DNA from: Flavobacterium sp. 270
GTDB lineage: Bacteria > Bacteroidota > Bacteroidia > Flavobacteriales > Flavobacteriaceae
Reading direction: 5' to 3'
Length of the DNA stretch: 50,421 bases
Assembly: GCF_004368785.1 (NCBI RefSeq)
Contig: NZ_SODM01000004.1
Coordinates: 1-50,421, forward strand
Below, in pieces: positions 25,245-34,234 of this stretch. Both the position numbers and the translations under genes were made by a program. The stretch's first letter is position 1, and each line of letters begins with the position of its first letter. The notes under the pieces are model-generated. The model saw only the letters and a program-made list of their open reading frames with translations. It searched no databases and was not told the DNA's origin.

Positions 25245-26372
25245 ATGAATAAAACACGATTGTATACCCGTATTCTTATTGCAATCAGCAGTATCGTTTT
25301 GCTGATAAGTCTGGCATCTTCTATTTATCTATATTATGCAGCGAGAGAAGAATTGTGGAATAGTAAAATAACATCTGGAGAAAGAGAAACTAGAGAAATT
25401 GCAGCTCTTCTGGAACAACAGCTTAAAAGCGGCCTGACAAAAGCAAAGGTTATCGAAAATCTACAGCGAAGCATTGAAAATACCGATTTTAAAAGTGATT
25501 TTATTTGCATGTATAACCAAAAAGGAATTGAATTATGTCACCCTAATCCGGCGCTTATTGGTATTGTAATACAGGACGATAATTCGGAAATAAAAGTAAC
25601 TTCAAATAAAACAAATGCTCCATTTAATTCTGTATTAAAAGGAGGGAAAAAAAGCAGCGGTTTGCGAACTTTTCCCAATAATAAAAACCGAAGTTCTGAA
25701 ATTGTAAATGTTTATCCGGTCGCACAAACCGATTGGATGGTGGCCTCGCACGCCAACTTAAAAGTTTTGCAGGAGCAACTGTATAGTTTGTACTTGCAAT
25801 TTTTTGTGACTTTACTTCTAAGCACTTTACTTATTACGTTTTCTTGTTATCTTATTATTCGACTTATTTATAAAAAATACGACACAGATATCGAACTGGA
25901 AATTAAAAATCTGAACAGTCAAGTTAGCGAGTTACAGATTTTGAATGAACATCTTAATAAATCTCAGGAAAGAATACAACATACGACAGATTATACCAAT
26001 ACTGAAGATAATAATCTACTAAGTATTGAATCTTCCAAAAAAAGGATAATTACCTATCATAAAGATGAACTTATAAAATTAGACATCAAGGAAATAGCTT
26101 ATATTTTTCTAGAAAACGGAATTACTTATATCTGTACGTTTAAAGAACGTCAATACACCAGCAGTAACAGTCTTGACGAAATCATGAAATGGTTGGACAA
26201 TTCAACCTTCTACAGGGCAAACAGACAATTTATTATTAATATAGAAGTTATACAAGCCATATTGCTGTACGGAAAAAATCAGTTGCAGCTAAAACTAAAA
26301 ACTGCTGTTGCCACTGAAATTATTATCAGTAAAAATAAAGTCGCTGAATTTAAGCAATGGCTGGATCAATAA
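25245..26372 (+). CDS. Membrane-bound one-component regulator: Cache-like sensor plus LytTR DNA-binding domain
   Basis: This 375-residue protein has two membrane helices (about 10-30 and 180-208) flanking a periplasmic domain. That domain reads like a Cache sensor (GERETREIAALLEQQL, FICMYNQKGIELCHPNPALIG, VYPVAQTDWMVASHANLK). A coiled-coil stretch follows (about 218-245), then a C-terminal LytTR domain (about 275-375) with the typical YRANRQFIINIEVIQAI segment. There is no kinase or receiver domain, so it senses outside the inner membrane and binds DNA directly. It is divergent from the haem protein operon, with 207 bp between them, and may control it. Confidence 0.85.
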   Translation: MNKTRLYTRILIAISSIVLLISLASSIYLYYAAREELWNSKITSGERETREIAALLEQQLKSGLTKAKVIENLQRSIENTDFKSDFICMYNQKGIELCHPNPALIGIVIQDDNSEIKVTSNKTNAPFNSVLKGGKKSSGLRTFPNNKNRSSEIVNVYPVAQTDWMVASHANLKVLQEQLYSLYLQFFVTLLLSTLLITFSCYLIIRLIYKKYDTDIELEIKNLNSQVSELQILNEHLNKSQERIQHTTDYTNTEDNNLLSIESSKKRIITYHKDELIKLDIKEIAYIFLENGITYICTFKERQYTSSNSLDEIMKWLDNSTFYRANRQFIINIEVIQAILLYGKNQLQLKLKTAVATEIIISKNKVAEFKQWLDQ

Positions 26373-26405
26373 AATAGTAATTTTTATTTAAAGATATACT
26401 TCAAA

Positions 26406-26441
26406 AAAAAATCCAGATAGCTTACGTTATCTGGATTTTTT
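26406..26441. terminator. Bidirectional hairpin terminator
   Basis: Arms at 26406-26419 and 26428-26441 pair over 14 bp around an 8-nt loop. A runs to the left and T runs to the right serve both the rightward LytTR gene and the leftward RND gene. Confidence 0.9.
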
Positions 26442-26462
26442 ACTTTTATAAAATAATGTTTA

Positions 26463-29400
26463 TTAATCTTCTTTTTCCGTAATGCTTTCAATACTCGGCG
26501 GAATCAATTTATACATTACCGGTGTTACAATTCTGGAAAGAATTGTAGAACTTATCAATCCTCCAATTAATACAATTGCCAAAGGTGCGATTAATGGATT
26601 TGAGTTTAAAGCCAGCGGAATCAATCCACAGATTGCTGTAATAGAAGTTAATACAACCGGAAGAAAACGTGTTTCGCCTGCAATGGCAATGGCTTCATCT
26701 ATCGACTTTCCTTCTTGTCTAAGTTGATTTGTAAAATCTACCAGCAAGAGCGAGTTTTTTACCTGTATTCCGGAAAGACCGATAAAACCAATTATGGCGA
26801 CCAATGACATCGGACTTCCGTTAATAATCAGCAATGTCACGCCTCCTAAAATTCCTAACGGAATAATCGACAACACAATTATAATCCCTTTAAATGTTTT
26901 AAACTGAAGCAATAAAACGGCAATAAACAAGAAGGTGCTTAAAATAATTACAGCCAAAAAGTTTCCTCCCAAAGCATCGCCTTCTGATTCTTTTTCTCCA
27001 GATAATTTATAATAATAGCCTTTTGGCATTTTTAATTTATCCAGTTTCGGAACTATATGCGTCAGCAAATCATTTGCATAATATCCTTTTTGTGATAGCG
27101 CACTTACTTTTGCAAAACGGGATTTATTAAAGTGATTAATTGCCGTTGGCGAAGTTTCAAAAGAAATTTCTGCAATCTGATTTAGCGCAATTGGCGTTCC
27201 CTGAATATTATTTACGTACAAGTTTTTTAACGCATCCAGATTCGAAAATTTATCTCTTGGCAAAGTAAGTGTTACATTTCGCGCGTCGCCTTGATCGTCT
27301 ATGTAATCTCCGACAGTTAAACCTGCTACAGAAAGACGAATTACTTTATCTACTTCGCTGGTTAATACGCCCAATGTTCTGGCTTTTTCTTTGTTGATTT
27401 TTACTTTAACATCGGTTTTATACGTATTCAGCTCATTGTTAATGTAAACCGTTCCTTCTTGTTTTCGCAGAATACTTTCTACCTGAAAAGACAATTTTCT
27501 TAAAACTTCCTGATCTTCGCCAAACAACCGAACTACAATATTGGCTTCTAATGGCGTTCCTTGTTCAAAGTCTTTTACCTCGACTTTGGCGTAAGGCATG
27601 GTTTTAAATTTTGTTCGCAATTTTTCTATCAAATCGGTTTTGTCCGAAGGTTTTGCTTCATCATCCAATTGAACAAAAATCTGCGCAAAATCGGGTTTTC
27701 TGTCTTGTGGATGCACATTGTAATAAATCTGCGGATTTCCTTTTCCAACATTCGAAGTATAAAAAACAATTTCTTTATGATTTTTCAACTCTGCTTCTAC
27801 AATCTTTGTTACTCTGTCGCTCTCCATTATATTTGCCTGAAGAGGTAATTTTATATTAATAAGAAACATTGGTTTTTCTGAAGTTGGAAACAATTTAAAT
27901 CCCGTTACTTTAAACAATCCAAATGCAGTGATACTCAAAGCGATTGAAATAGCAATTGTAGTTCTTGGAAATTTTAATGCTTTTGGCATTATACGGCTGT
28001 AAGATCTTGTTAGAAATTTTTGCAGATATTGAAGAAAAATATTCCCTTCGTTATGTTCGTGTGTTTTTAAAAATCTGCTTCCCAAAAACGGAACCAATGT
28101 TAAGGCTACAATCATAGAAGCCAATACGCTGGTAATAACCGCCATTGGTAAACTTCTAATAAATTCGCCCGAAACATCTGGAAGAAAAGCCAGCGGTAAA
28201 AAGGCAATTATCAAAGTTGCTGTACAACCAACCACGGCAAGACCAATTTGTTTTGTTCCCATCAGGACCGCATCCATTTTAGAATGACCTTCTCTCAGCC
28301 AGCGCTCAATGTTTTCAACAACCACAATACTGTCGTCAACTAACAATCCTAAAGCAACTACCAGACCCACAATACTTAACTGATTTAAAGAATAACCAAA
28401 AGCATTCATCGCAATTAACCCTAGCGCCAATGATAACGGTATCGAAATCATCACAATTCCAGAAGCTCTTACTCCCAACGGCAATAATGTAATAATAACC
28501 AAAATGATAGCAAGTGCAAAATCAAAGCCTAGGTGTCCTAAACGCTGCGAAACCATATTGGCCTGGTCAAAGGTTTTTACCAGTTTGATATTTTGAGGCA
28601 GCTCTTTGGCGAATTCTTCTACGATGGGCATAAATTGTTTCTGAACATCGGTAATATTTACATTGTCTTTCATTCCTGCTGTAACCAGCACGCAACGGTG
28701 TCCGTTTATGCGGGTAATATGATCTACAACCTGAGATTTATAACCTACTTCGGCTACATCTTTCATGTAAATTATTTTTCCGTTGGCATTATAAATAACG
28801 GTATTGGCAACATCATCTGCGTTTTTAAATTTACCGCTGGTTTTTACATTAAAGACTTTACTGTCAAGATCTATGCTTCCTCCCGGAATATCGGCTGCTT
28901 CGCTTTGCAGACTTCCCATAACAACATTCAACGGAATTTTTAGTTGTGCTAATTTTTCCATTTGAAGGTCAATGCGGATTTCCTGCTCTGGAATTCCAGA
29001 ATATTTTACATCTTTAAGATTGGTAATTTTTTCTATTCTTGTTTTTAGTTTATCGGCTTCATCACGAAGTTTTTTGTCGGATGCATTTTCTGAAACTAAA
29101 GCAACCTGCAGAATTTTTACATCTGAAGAAGCAATTTTTTCTGTTTTAATCTGATAAATATCTTTTGGAAGTTCGCTGTTTTTAAGTGCATTCATTTCCG
29201 TAGAAATCTCCTGATATTTATTATCAACATCTACTCCATACTTAAATTTTACCTGAAACGCTGCTACGCCATCTTCAACTGTGGTTAGTATTTTTTCAAT
29301 GTTTTCGAGTCCGTAAATTTTATTTTCGATAGGTTTTACAACTTGTTCCTCCATATCTTTCGGACTTGTTCCAGGATAAATTACGGTAATCAGATATTGA

Positions 29401-29528
29401 GGCGGATGTGTTGATGGATCTTCTGCACGGGGCATTGTAAACAGCGTAAGATATCCTACGACGGCCACCAGAAGAAATATAATCAGTGTAAACTGATAAT
29501 TTTTTACGGCAAAGTTTGTTATCTTCAT
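26463..29528 (-). CDS. RND-family inner-membrane efflux transporter
   Basis: This 1021-residue protein has the full length and layout of AcrB/MexB-like pumps: 12 membrane helices with two large periplasmic loops. The proton-relay residues are visible as Asp398-Asp399 in LLVDDSIVVVEN (helix 4) and Lys924 in GIQVKNSLLLVDF (helix 10). The amino terminus MKITNFAVKNYQFTLI and the RAEDP motif are typical. It would export drugs or toxic small molecules with the adaptor and TolC-like protein encoded just upstream; it starts 6 bp after the adaptor stop codon. Substrate unknown. A heavy-metal (CusA) identity is unlikely because the methionine clusters are absent. Confidence 0.95.
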   Translation of the reverse strand: MKITNFAVKNYQFTLIIFLLVAVVGYLTLFTMPRAEDPSTHPPQYLITVIYPGTSPKDMEEQVVKPIENKIYGLENIEKILTTVEDGVAAFQVKFKYGVDVDNKYQEISTEMNALKNSELPKDIYQIKTEKIASSDVKILQVALVSENASDKKLRDEADKLKTRIEKITNLKDVKYSGIPEQEIRIDLQMEKLAQLKIPLNVVMGSLQSEAADIPGGSIDLDSKVFNVKTSGKFKNADDVANTVIYNANGKIIYMKDVAEVGYKSQVVDHITRINGHRCVLVTAGMKDNVNITDVQKQFMPIVEEFAKELPQNIKLVKTFDQANMVSQRLGHLGFDFALAIILVIITLLPLGVRASGIVMISIPLSLALGLIAMNAFGYSLNQLSIVGLVVALGLLVDDSIVVVENIERWLREGHSKMDAVLMGTKQIGLAVVGCTATLIIAFLPLAFLPDVSGEFIRSLPMAVITSVLASMIVALTLVPFLGSRFLKTHEHNEGNIFLQYLQKFLTRSYSRIMPKALKFPRTTIAISIALSITAFGLFKVTGFKLFPTSEKPMFLINIKLPLQANIMESDRVTKIVEAELKNHKEIVFYTSNVGKGNPQIYYNVHPQDRKPDFAQIFVQLDDEAKPSDKTDLIEKLRTKFKTMPYAKVEVKDFEQGTPLEANIVVRLFGEDQEVLRKLSFQVESILRKQEGTVYINNELNTYKTDVKVKINKEKARTLGVLTSEVDKVIRLSVAGLTVGDYIDDQGDARNVTLTLPRDKFSNLDALKNLYVNNIQGTPIALNQIAEISFETSPTAINHFNKSRFAKVSALSQKGYYANDLLTHIVPKLDKLKMPKGYYYKLSGEKESEGDALGGNFLAVIILSTFLFIAVLLLQFKTFKGIIIVLSIIPLGILGGVTLLIINGSPMSLVAIIGFIGLSGIQVKNSLLLVDFTNQLRQEGKSIDEAIAIAGETRFLPVVLTSITAICGLIPLALNSNPLIAPLAIVLIGGLISSTILSRIVTPVMYKLIPPSIESITEKED

Positions 29529-29534
29529 GATGTA

Positions 29535-30626
29535 TTATTTAATGATCTTGATCGTTGATTGTTCGTTGAGATAGGCGCTGTTAGAAATCACGATTTGATC
29601 TGTTTTCGCAAGTCCGTCTTTTATAAACACCTTGTTATTTTCAAATTTATTGATCGTAACAGGCTTACGTTTTACTTTGTTGTTTTCTACAATAAACACA
29701 AAAGCTTTGTTTCCATCTGCCTCTATAAGCGAGTTGTACGGTATAATGATAAAATCTTCTGTGTTAACTGATTTTATTTCGGCTTTGCCAAACATACCAA
29801 CGGCTGGTTTGCTTTTCTCTAAATTCAGTTTTAACTCAACCTGAAAAGAGCCCAACGCAGCATCTGCAGCCTGTGACTTTCTAAAAACAAAAGCATCAAA
29901 ATGTTCTTCAGGATAACCATCTAACGTTACGGTTGCTTTCTGCCCTATTTTTACAGCTGCCCATTCTTTGTCTGTCAAACCCACTTTTAATAGATAATTA
30001 TTGTTTTGACTTGTTTCATTTATAGCCAGAATTGGAGATCCTGCGCCTACAACTTCTCCTTCGTTTGCTATTTTTTTGGATACAAAACCATTAGCAGCAG
30101 CATAAATTTTGGCATAACGGGCATTAAAAGCAACAGCGTCTTTCTGTTTTCTGGCAATGTCTAAACCTGTTTTTGTATTCTGAAGCTGTTCTAATGTATA
30201 CACGCTGTCTTTATAAAGATTGTTGGCACGATTATAATCGCGTTCGTATTTTTTTACATTAAGATCAGTTTGGTTTAAACCTGCATTAATTTCGGTTGCG
30301 TCTAATGATGCTAAAAGCTGTCCTTTCTTAAAGAATTGTCCTTCTTCTATATAAATTTTGCTTACAATGCCACCAATTTTAAAACCATAATTAGCTTGAT
30401 TTTCTGTTGTTACCAAACCAGAGGCACTTATGTTGTTTATAAGTCCTAAAGACTGAACCACAGCGGTTTTTATTGGAATTACATCTGCGGTTTCAAATGG
30501 TGTTTGTGCTTTTTTTTCTTCTTTACAAGCGTAAAAAAGAGGCAGTATTAAAAGTCCTAGTATAATTACTTTTTTACTCACAAGAGTAAATTTATTTTTT
30601 TGGTATTCGTGAATCTTCGATTTCAT
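29535..30626 (-). CDS. RND efflux periplasmic adaptor (membrane fusion protein), lipoprotein
   Basis: This 363-residue protein has a hydrophobic amino-terminal stretch and a lipobox FYAC (Cys34), so it is probably lipid-anchored in the inner membrane. It shows the HlyD/AcrA order: a lipoyl-like half (VSKIYIEEGQFFKKGQLLASLD), a short helical hairpin (about 120-165), the second lipoyl half (FVSKKIANEGEVVGAGSPILAI) and a beta-barrel region. It links the RND pump to the outer-membrane channel and lies 11 bp after the channel gene. Confidence 0.92.
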   Translation of the reverse strand: MKSKIHEYQKNKFTLVSKKVIILGLLILPLFYACKEEKKAQTPFETADVIPIKTAVVQSLGLINNISASGLVTTENQANYGFKIGGIVSKIYIEEGQFFKKGQLLASLDATEINAGLNQTDLNVKKYERDYNRANNLYKDSVYTLEQLQNTKTGLDIARKQKDAVAFNARYAKIYAAANGFVSKKIANEGEVVGAGSPILAINETSQNNNYLLKVGLTDKEWAAVKIGQKATVTLDGYPEEHFDAFVFRKSQAADAALGSFQVELKLNLEKSKPAVGMFGKAEIKSVNTEDFIIIPYNSLIEADGNKAFVFIVENNKVKRKPVTINKFENNKVFIKDGLAKTDQIVISNSAYLNEQSTIKIIK

Positions 30627-30637
30627 GATTTTTGGGT

Positions 30638-31969
30638 TTAATTAAAAGTAAATGTTGCGTTGGCTCTTTCTAATTCTGCGAAAGCGATCCAGGAATTGTA
30701 AAGTGAAATATTAGTATTAAGCTGGGCATTTACCCATTGATTTTGTGCGTCCAGAAGTTCTATATATATTGCCTGTCCTTCTTTGTATAATTTGGTAATA
30801 TCGTCGTTGTATTTTTTTGCGGCTACTTTTTGATTTTTATCGGCGTTGAATTGTTCCAATGCAGCTTTTAAATTATTCTGCGAAACCTGAAATTGCAACA
30901 GTAACTGTTGTTTTACATTGTCGATCTGCGAACTGATTTTTTTGCTGTCTTCCTGTACTTGTTTTAGTTTGAATTTGTTTTTATTGCCCGAAAAAATATT
31001 CCATTCTAAACCTGCTCCCGCAAAATAATAACGAGACTGTTTATTGACTTCAAAATCAAAATCCTGAATTCCGAAATCTGCAAAACCACTTACTTTAGGA
31101 AACCAATACGAGTTGGTTAGTTTGCTTACATTTTCGTTTATTTCTTTTACCTGAGTCAATTTTTGTAACTCTTCTCTGTTTTGGGTATTTTCTGAAGTGG
31201 CTTCCGTAGGCAAAGCGTCACTTTCTTCTGCTTCTATTGAAGAATCCAATTTTTCATTTAATAAAAAATTAAAATAAGATCTGGCATTATTGCTCGTTTG
31301 CTTTGCCGTTTCTAAATTGGCGCTTATTCGTATTACTTCATTATCACTTCGTAAAACTGCGGTTCGGTTTATTTTATCATTTTTGAATAAAGATTGGTTG
31401 ACTCTTTGATTTTCTTTAACCAAAACCAACGCATCCTGATAAATTTTAACTCCCTCAACAGACTGCAGGTATTTGTAGTAAGCAATTTTAATTTCTTTAA
31501 CCAATTCCCTTTGATAAATTTCAAGTTCGATTTTTTGTAAAGAAGTCTGCTGGCTTTTAATTCTTTTGTTGTAAATGATTTCAAAATTCAGCAAAGGCAT
31601 TGTGGTGTGAATCTTAGCATCATAAAAATTATCCGGATTAATCAATACAGACTGATTTGCTAAAGTTGGAAAAGCATTCGAATTTGTAATCTGATTTAAA
31701 GTATTGTAAACCGGATTGAGCAAATCGCCAATCGGAATATCAATTGTCCTTCCTCCATCTGCTTTGGTATAATTTCCGTTTAAGGAAACAGTAGGATAAA
31801 ATAAGGCACGCGCTTCTTTTAGCGCATACATACTTTTGTTGATATCAAAATTATGCTGCTTTATTACTTCGTTATTTTTTAGACCAGTTTGTATGTAACT
31901 GTCTAATCTGCTTTGTGAATATCCCAGATATCCGAAACAGAGAATCGCAAAATTTACTATTATTTTCAT
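30638..31969 (-). CDS. TolC-like outer-membrane efflux protein
   Basis: This 443-residue protein has a signal peptide (about 1-18, ending GYS-Q) and the duplicated long helices of the outer-membrane factor family: SMYALKEARALFYPTVSLNGNY in the first half, and NVSKLTNSYWFPKVSGFADFG with a long coiled region in the second. It forms the exit duct of the tripartite pump. A TetR-type operator lies just upstream of its start codon (31992-32004), so this gene may be repressed separately from or together with the regulator gene. Confidence 0.9.
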   Translation of the reverse strand: MKIIVNFAILCFGYLGYSQSRLDSYIQTGLKNNEVIKQHNFDINKSMYALKEARALFYPTVSLNGNYTKADGGRTIDIPIGDLLNPVYNTLNQITNSNAFPTLANQSVLINPDNFYDAKIHTTMPLLNFEIIYNKRIKSQQTSLQKIELEIYQRELVKEIKIAYYKYLQSVEGVKIYQDALVLVKENQRVNQSLFKNDKINRTAVLRSDNEVIRISANLETAKQTSNNARSYFNFLLNEKLDSSIEAEESDALPTEATSENTQNREELQKLTQVKEINENVSKLTNSYWFPKVSGFADFGIQDFDFEVNKQSRYYFAGAGLEWNIFSGNKNKFKLKQVQEDSKKISSQIDNVKQQLLLQFQVSQNNLKAALEQFNADKNQKVAAKKYNDDITKLYKEGQAIYIELLDAQNQWVNAQLNTNISLYNSWIAFAELERANATFTFN

Positions 31970-31991
31970 TTATTATACATTGTTTATAATT

Positions 31992-32004
31992 TGAACAGTG
32001 TTCA
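31992..32004. promoter_or_regulatory. TetR-type operator O2 (TGAAC-N3-GTTCA)
   Basis: TGAACAGTGTTCA is a perfect inverted repeat with 5-bp arms. It lies in the 55-bp gap between the TetR gene and the TolC-like gene. The same arms occur upstream of the TetR gene at 32703-32715. No separate -7 element was recognised in this gap. Confidence 0.7.
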
Positions 32005-32024
32005 TTTTTTGGTTAAAAAATTTT

Positions 32025-32642
32025 TTAAAGCTTTTCTATTATTTTTAAAAATTCATTATATCCATCAAATAAGATGGTATCTGGATTAGTAAAATTTACG
32101 TTTTTAATTCTTTGGTGAATTTCCAGAGAGCTCATACCATGCACCAAACTCCAAATCATAAAAGATAACGGTTCTAAACTATGACCTTTAAAATAGCCTT
32201 TGTCTAAACATTCTCCAATCGTTCTTTTTACCAGGTCAAAGGCAGAACAACCTTCGTCCCAATCTTCATTTTCTGAGTTTTGCAGGAACTCTATTGGCGC
32301 TTTTAGGTTAAACATTAAATCGTACATTTCAGAATTTTCCAAAGCAAATTTTATATAGGTCAAGCCCATTTTTTTTATGCGTTCCTTTGGATCATCTATC
32401 GTTAACAATTCCTGAAAATAACCGTTTAATTCCTGAAAACCAATAGAATGAAGATCATGCAGGATATCATTTTTATCTTTAAAATAAACATATACTGTTC
32501 CTACGCTGTAGTTAATTTCTTCAGCTATGTTTCTTATAGTAGTCTGCTCAATTCCCTTTTCAACAAAAAGCTTTTTGGCACCTTTTAATATTAGTGCCTT
32601 TAATGCTTCTTTTTCTCGTGCTTTTCTATCAAGTGTACTCAT
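32025..32642 (-). CDS. TetR-family transcriptional repressor of the efflux operon
   Basis: This 205-residue protein has a TetR N-terminal helix-turn-helix (about 14-60): ILKGAKKLFVEKGIEQTTIRNIAEEI, then YSVGTVYVYFKDKNDIL. An all-helical ligand-binding domain follows, resembling the C-terminal WHG type. It is the first gene of the leftward operon with the TolC-like, adaptor and RND genes. Two identical-arm operators, one over its own promoter and one between it and the TolC gene, point to autorepression and control of the pump genes, relieved by a small-molecule ligand. Confidence 0.93.
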   Translation of the reverse strand: MSTLDRKAREKEALKALILKGAKKLFVEKGIEQTTIRNIAEEINYSVGTVYVYFKDKNDILHDLHSIGFQELNGYFQELLTIDDPKERIKKMGLTYIKFALENSEMYDLMFNLKAPIEFLQNSENEDWDEGCSAFDLVKRTIGECLDKGYFKGHSLEPLSFMIWSLVHGMSSLEIHQRIKNVNFTNPDTILFDGYNEFLKIIEKL

Positions 32643-32684
32643 AATTGTTTACAATTTAGGCAGAACAAAGTCAAAACCTTAGAG

Positions 32685-32715
32685 CAAAGATATAAATTAT
32701 TTTGAACAACGTTCA
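32685..32715 (-). promoter_or_regulatory. TetR gene promoter with overlapping operator O1
   Basis: TATCTTTG (32692-32685, minus strand) is a good -7 element. The -33 region 20 bp upstream is covered by the inverted repeat TGAACAACGTTCA (32703-32715). Repressor bound there would block the promoter. A half-site GTTCA recurs about 20 bp further upstream. Confidence 0.65.
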
Positions 32716-32754
32716 TTTTTTTTATTAAAGTTCATTTTTATTGAAATAAAAAGG

Positions 32755-33522
32755 TTAAGATTGCAATTTTTCACTTAAACCTTTTGGGTTTAATAATTTA
32801 TAAGCCAATTTTGGAAAAAATCGATTCAACAAATAAATGGCTTTTGTATCTCCTACTCTAATCGTATAAGTATTGTTTTTCAGTCCTTTTATCAAAGCAT
32901 TTATAAGTACATCTGTTGTAATAGATTTACCGTCCATACCTTCTGCCATATTTGTTTTTACTAATGGAGGTAATAATTCAAAAACTTTTACACTGCTTCT
33001 AATCATTGTTAAATGATCTCTCAAAGCTTCTGTATAAAAACGAACTGCCGCTTTTGATGCCGAATAAGTAGGAACAAGATTTGCCGGAGTATAACTTAAT
33101 ATAGACGATGTATTGATAATGGCCGCTTCCTTTCTGGATTTTAGCATATCCATAAAAAGATCATTCAACAGAATAACGCCCAAATAATTGGTATTGATTT
33201 CTATTGCAGCTTTCTCAAAATGTTTAGGATTGCTAATGCCTAAATTATCCTTACCATACACAATTCCAGCATTATTATACAAAATGTCAATACCTCCTAG
33301 TTGGTTTATTTCATTGTATAATGCAACTGCTGCTTCCTGGCTCGAAGCATCACTTTTGATTGCTGTAATAGAAGGATATAATTTCTTAGCCTGATCTAAT
33401 TTTTTCTGATCTCTTCCTGTAATAATTACTTTAGCTCCCTCTTCAATAAATTGTTTTGCTGCCTCTAATCCTATTCCGGCAGAACCGCCGGTAATCAATA
33501 TTGTTTTTCCTTTTAAGTCCAT
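32755..33522 (-). CDS. Short-chain dehydrogenase/reductase (SDR family)
   Basis: The protein has 255 residues from the ATG at 33522. It has the glycine-rich nucleotide motif TGGSAGIG near the amino terminus, NNAG, a catalytic Ser in NTSSILSY and YSASK with the catalytic Tyr and Lys. It is a classical NAD(P)-dependent SDR resembling DltE/YciK-like cytoplasmic reductases; substrate unknown. A start further upstream would run through the paired operators and is rejected. It is divergent from the HxlR regulator and shares a 102-bp control region with it, a usual arrangement for HxlR-controlled stress genes. Confidence 0.9.
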   Translation of the reverse strand: MDLKGKTILITGGSAGIGLEAAKQFIEEGAKVIITGRDQKKLDQAKKLYPSITAIKSDASSQEAAVALYNEINQLGGIDILYNNAGIVYGKDNLGISNPKHFEKAAIEINTNYLGVILLNDLFMDMLKSRKEAAIINTSSILSYTPANLVPTYSASKAAVRFYTEALRDHLTMIRSSVKVFELLPPLVKTNMAEGMDGKSITTDVLINALIKGLKNNTYTIRVGDTKAIYLLNRFFPKLAYKLLNPKGLSEKLQS

Positions 33523-33548
33523 AATTTCTTGGTTTAATTTATTATTAG

Positions 33549-33608
33549 TATATTTGCTTGCGAAATGCAAGTGCAAATATAAAACCACTTACTTGTAAAA
33601 TGCAAGTG
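33549..33608. promoter_or_regulatory. Divergent promoter region with two HxlR-type operators
   Basis: Two 17-bp copies, CTTGCGAAATGCAAGTG (33557-33573) and CTTGTAAAATGCAAGTG (33592-33608), agree at 15 positions. They lie 35 bp apart, and each contains an inverted repeat (CTTG, 7 bp, CAAG). A leftward -7 element TATATTTG (33581-33574) lies between them and a rightward TATATTTG occupies 33549-33556. The second copy falls on the -33 region of the SDR promoter. The HxlR protein encoded next door is the likely binder. Confidence 0.7.
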
Positions 33609-33624
33609 ATTTTAAATTTATTTT

Positions 33625-34035
33625 ATGAAAGATCAAAAAAAGAGGTCAGACTGTCCCGTAAGTTATTCGCTTGAAGCCTTTGGCGACAAGTGGTCACTGT
33701 TGATTGTAAGGGATTTAATGATGAAAAAAAAATGTACTTACGGAGAATTTATTAAGTCGGATGAAAAAATAGCAACCAATATTTTAGCTGCAAGATTGCT
33801 TTCATTAGAAGAAAATGGAATAATTCAGAAACTGGAACATCCAGAAAGTAAAGCCAAAGTTTTATATCAATTAACCCAAAAAGGAATAGATTTAGTACCA
33901 ATAATTGTTGAGATAAATTTATGGGCAGAAAAATATACGGAAATCCCAGAAGTTAGAAAAGGAATATTGGCAGCAATGAATACTGATAAAGAAGCATTTA
34001 TTAAGAATGCTATTAATGAGCTTAAAATTAGTTAA
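33625..34035 (+). CDS. HxlR-family winged-helix regulator
   Basis: This 136-residue protein shows the HxlR pattern: a cysteine near the start in SDCPVSYSLEAFGDKWSLLIVRDL, then FIKSDEKIATNILAARLLSLEENGIIQKL as recognition helix and wing, and YQLTQKGIDLVPIIVEINLWAEKY. The conserved N-terminal Cys is the usual site of oxidative or electrophile sensing in the family. It probably represses the divergent SDR gene and itself through the duplicated sites in the shared control region. Confidence 0.93.
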   Translation: MKDQKKRSDCPVSYSLEAFGDKWSLLIVRDLMMKKKCTYGEFIKSDEKIATNILAARLLSLEENGIIQKLEHPESKAKVLYQLTQKGIDLVPIIVEINLWAEKYTEIPEVRKGILAAMNTDKEAFIKNAINELKIS

Positions 34036-34140
34036 TAGATAACTTATTAGCTGTTTTTAGGGCTTGGAGTTACTTTATAGTTTCAAATTGCGAAGTTTTG
34101 CGATCTGGAATAATTTATTTTATAATCTATTGAAAAATCT

Positions 34141-34148
34141 TACTTTTG
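34141..34148 (+). promoter_or_regulatory. Possible promoter of the PhyH-type gene
   Basis: TACTTTTG fits the -7 consensus and would give a leader of about 80 nt. The -33 position holds only T-rich sequence without TTTG, so strength is uncertain. Confidence 0.35.
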
Positions 34149-34234
34149 TAATTAATGATTACCTCATAAATTAGTAAGAATAAAAGTTTTACAAAATAAT
34201 TGTACTTAGCTATAAACTAAAATAATCCAAAAAT

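Noticed and set aside
27561..27859. Overlapping plus-strand frames inside the RND gene
   Set aside because: Antisense shadows of a well-supported coding sequence.
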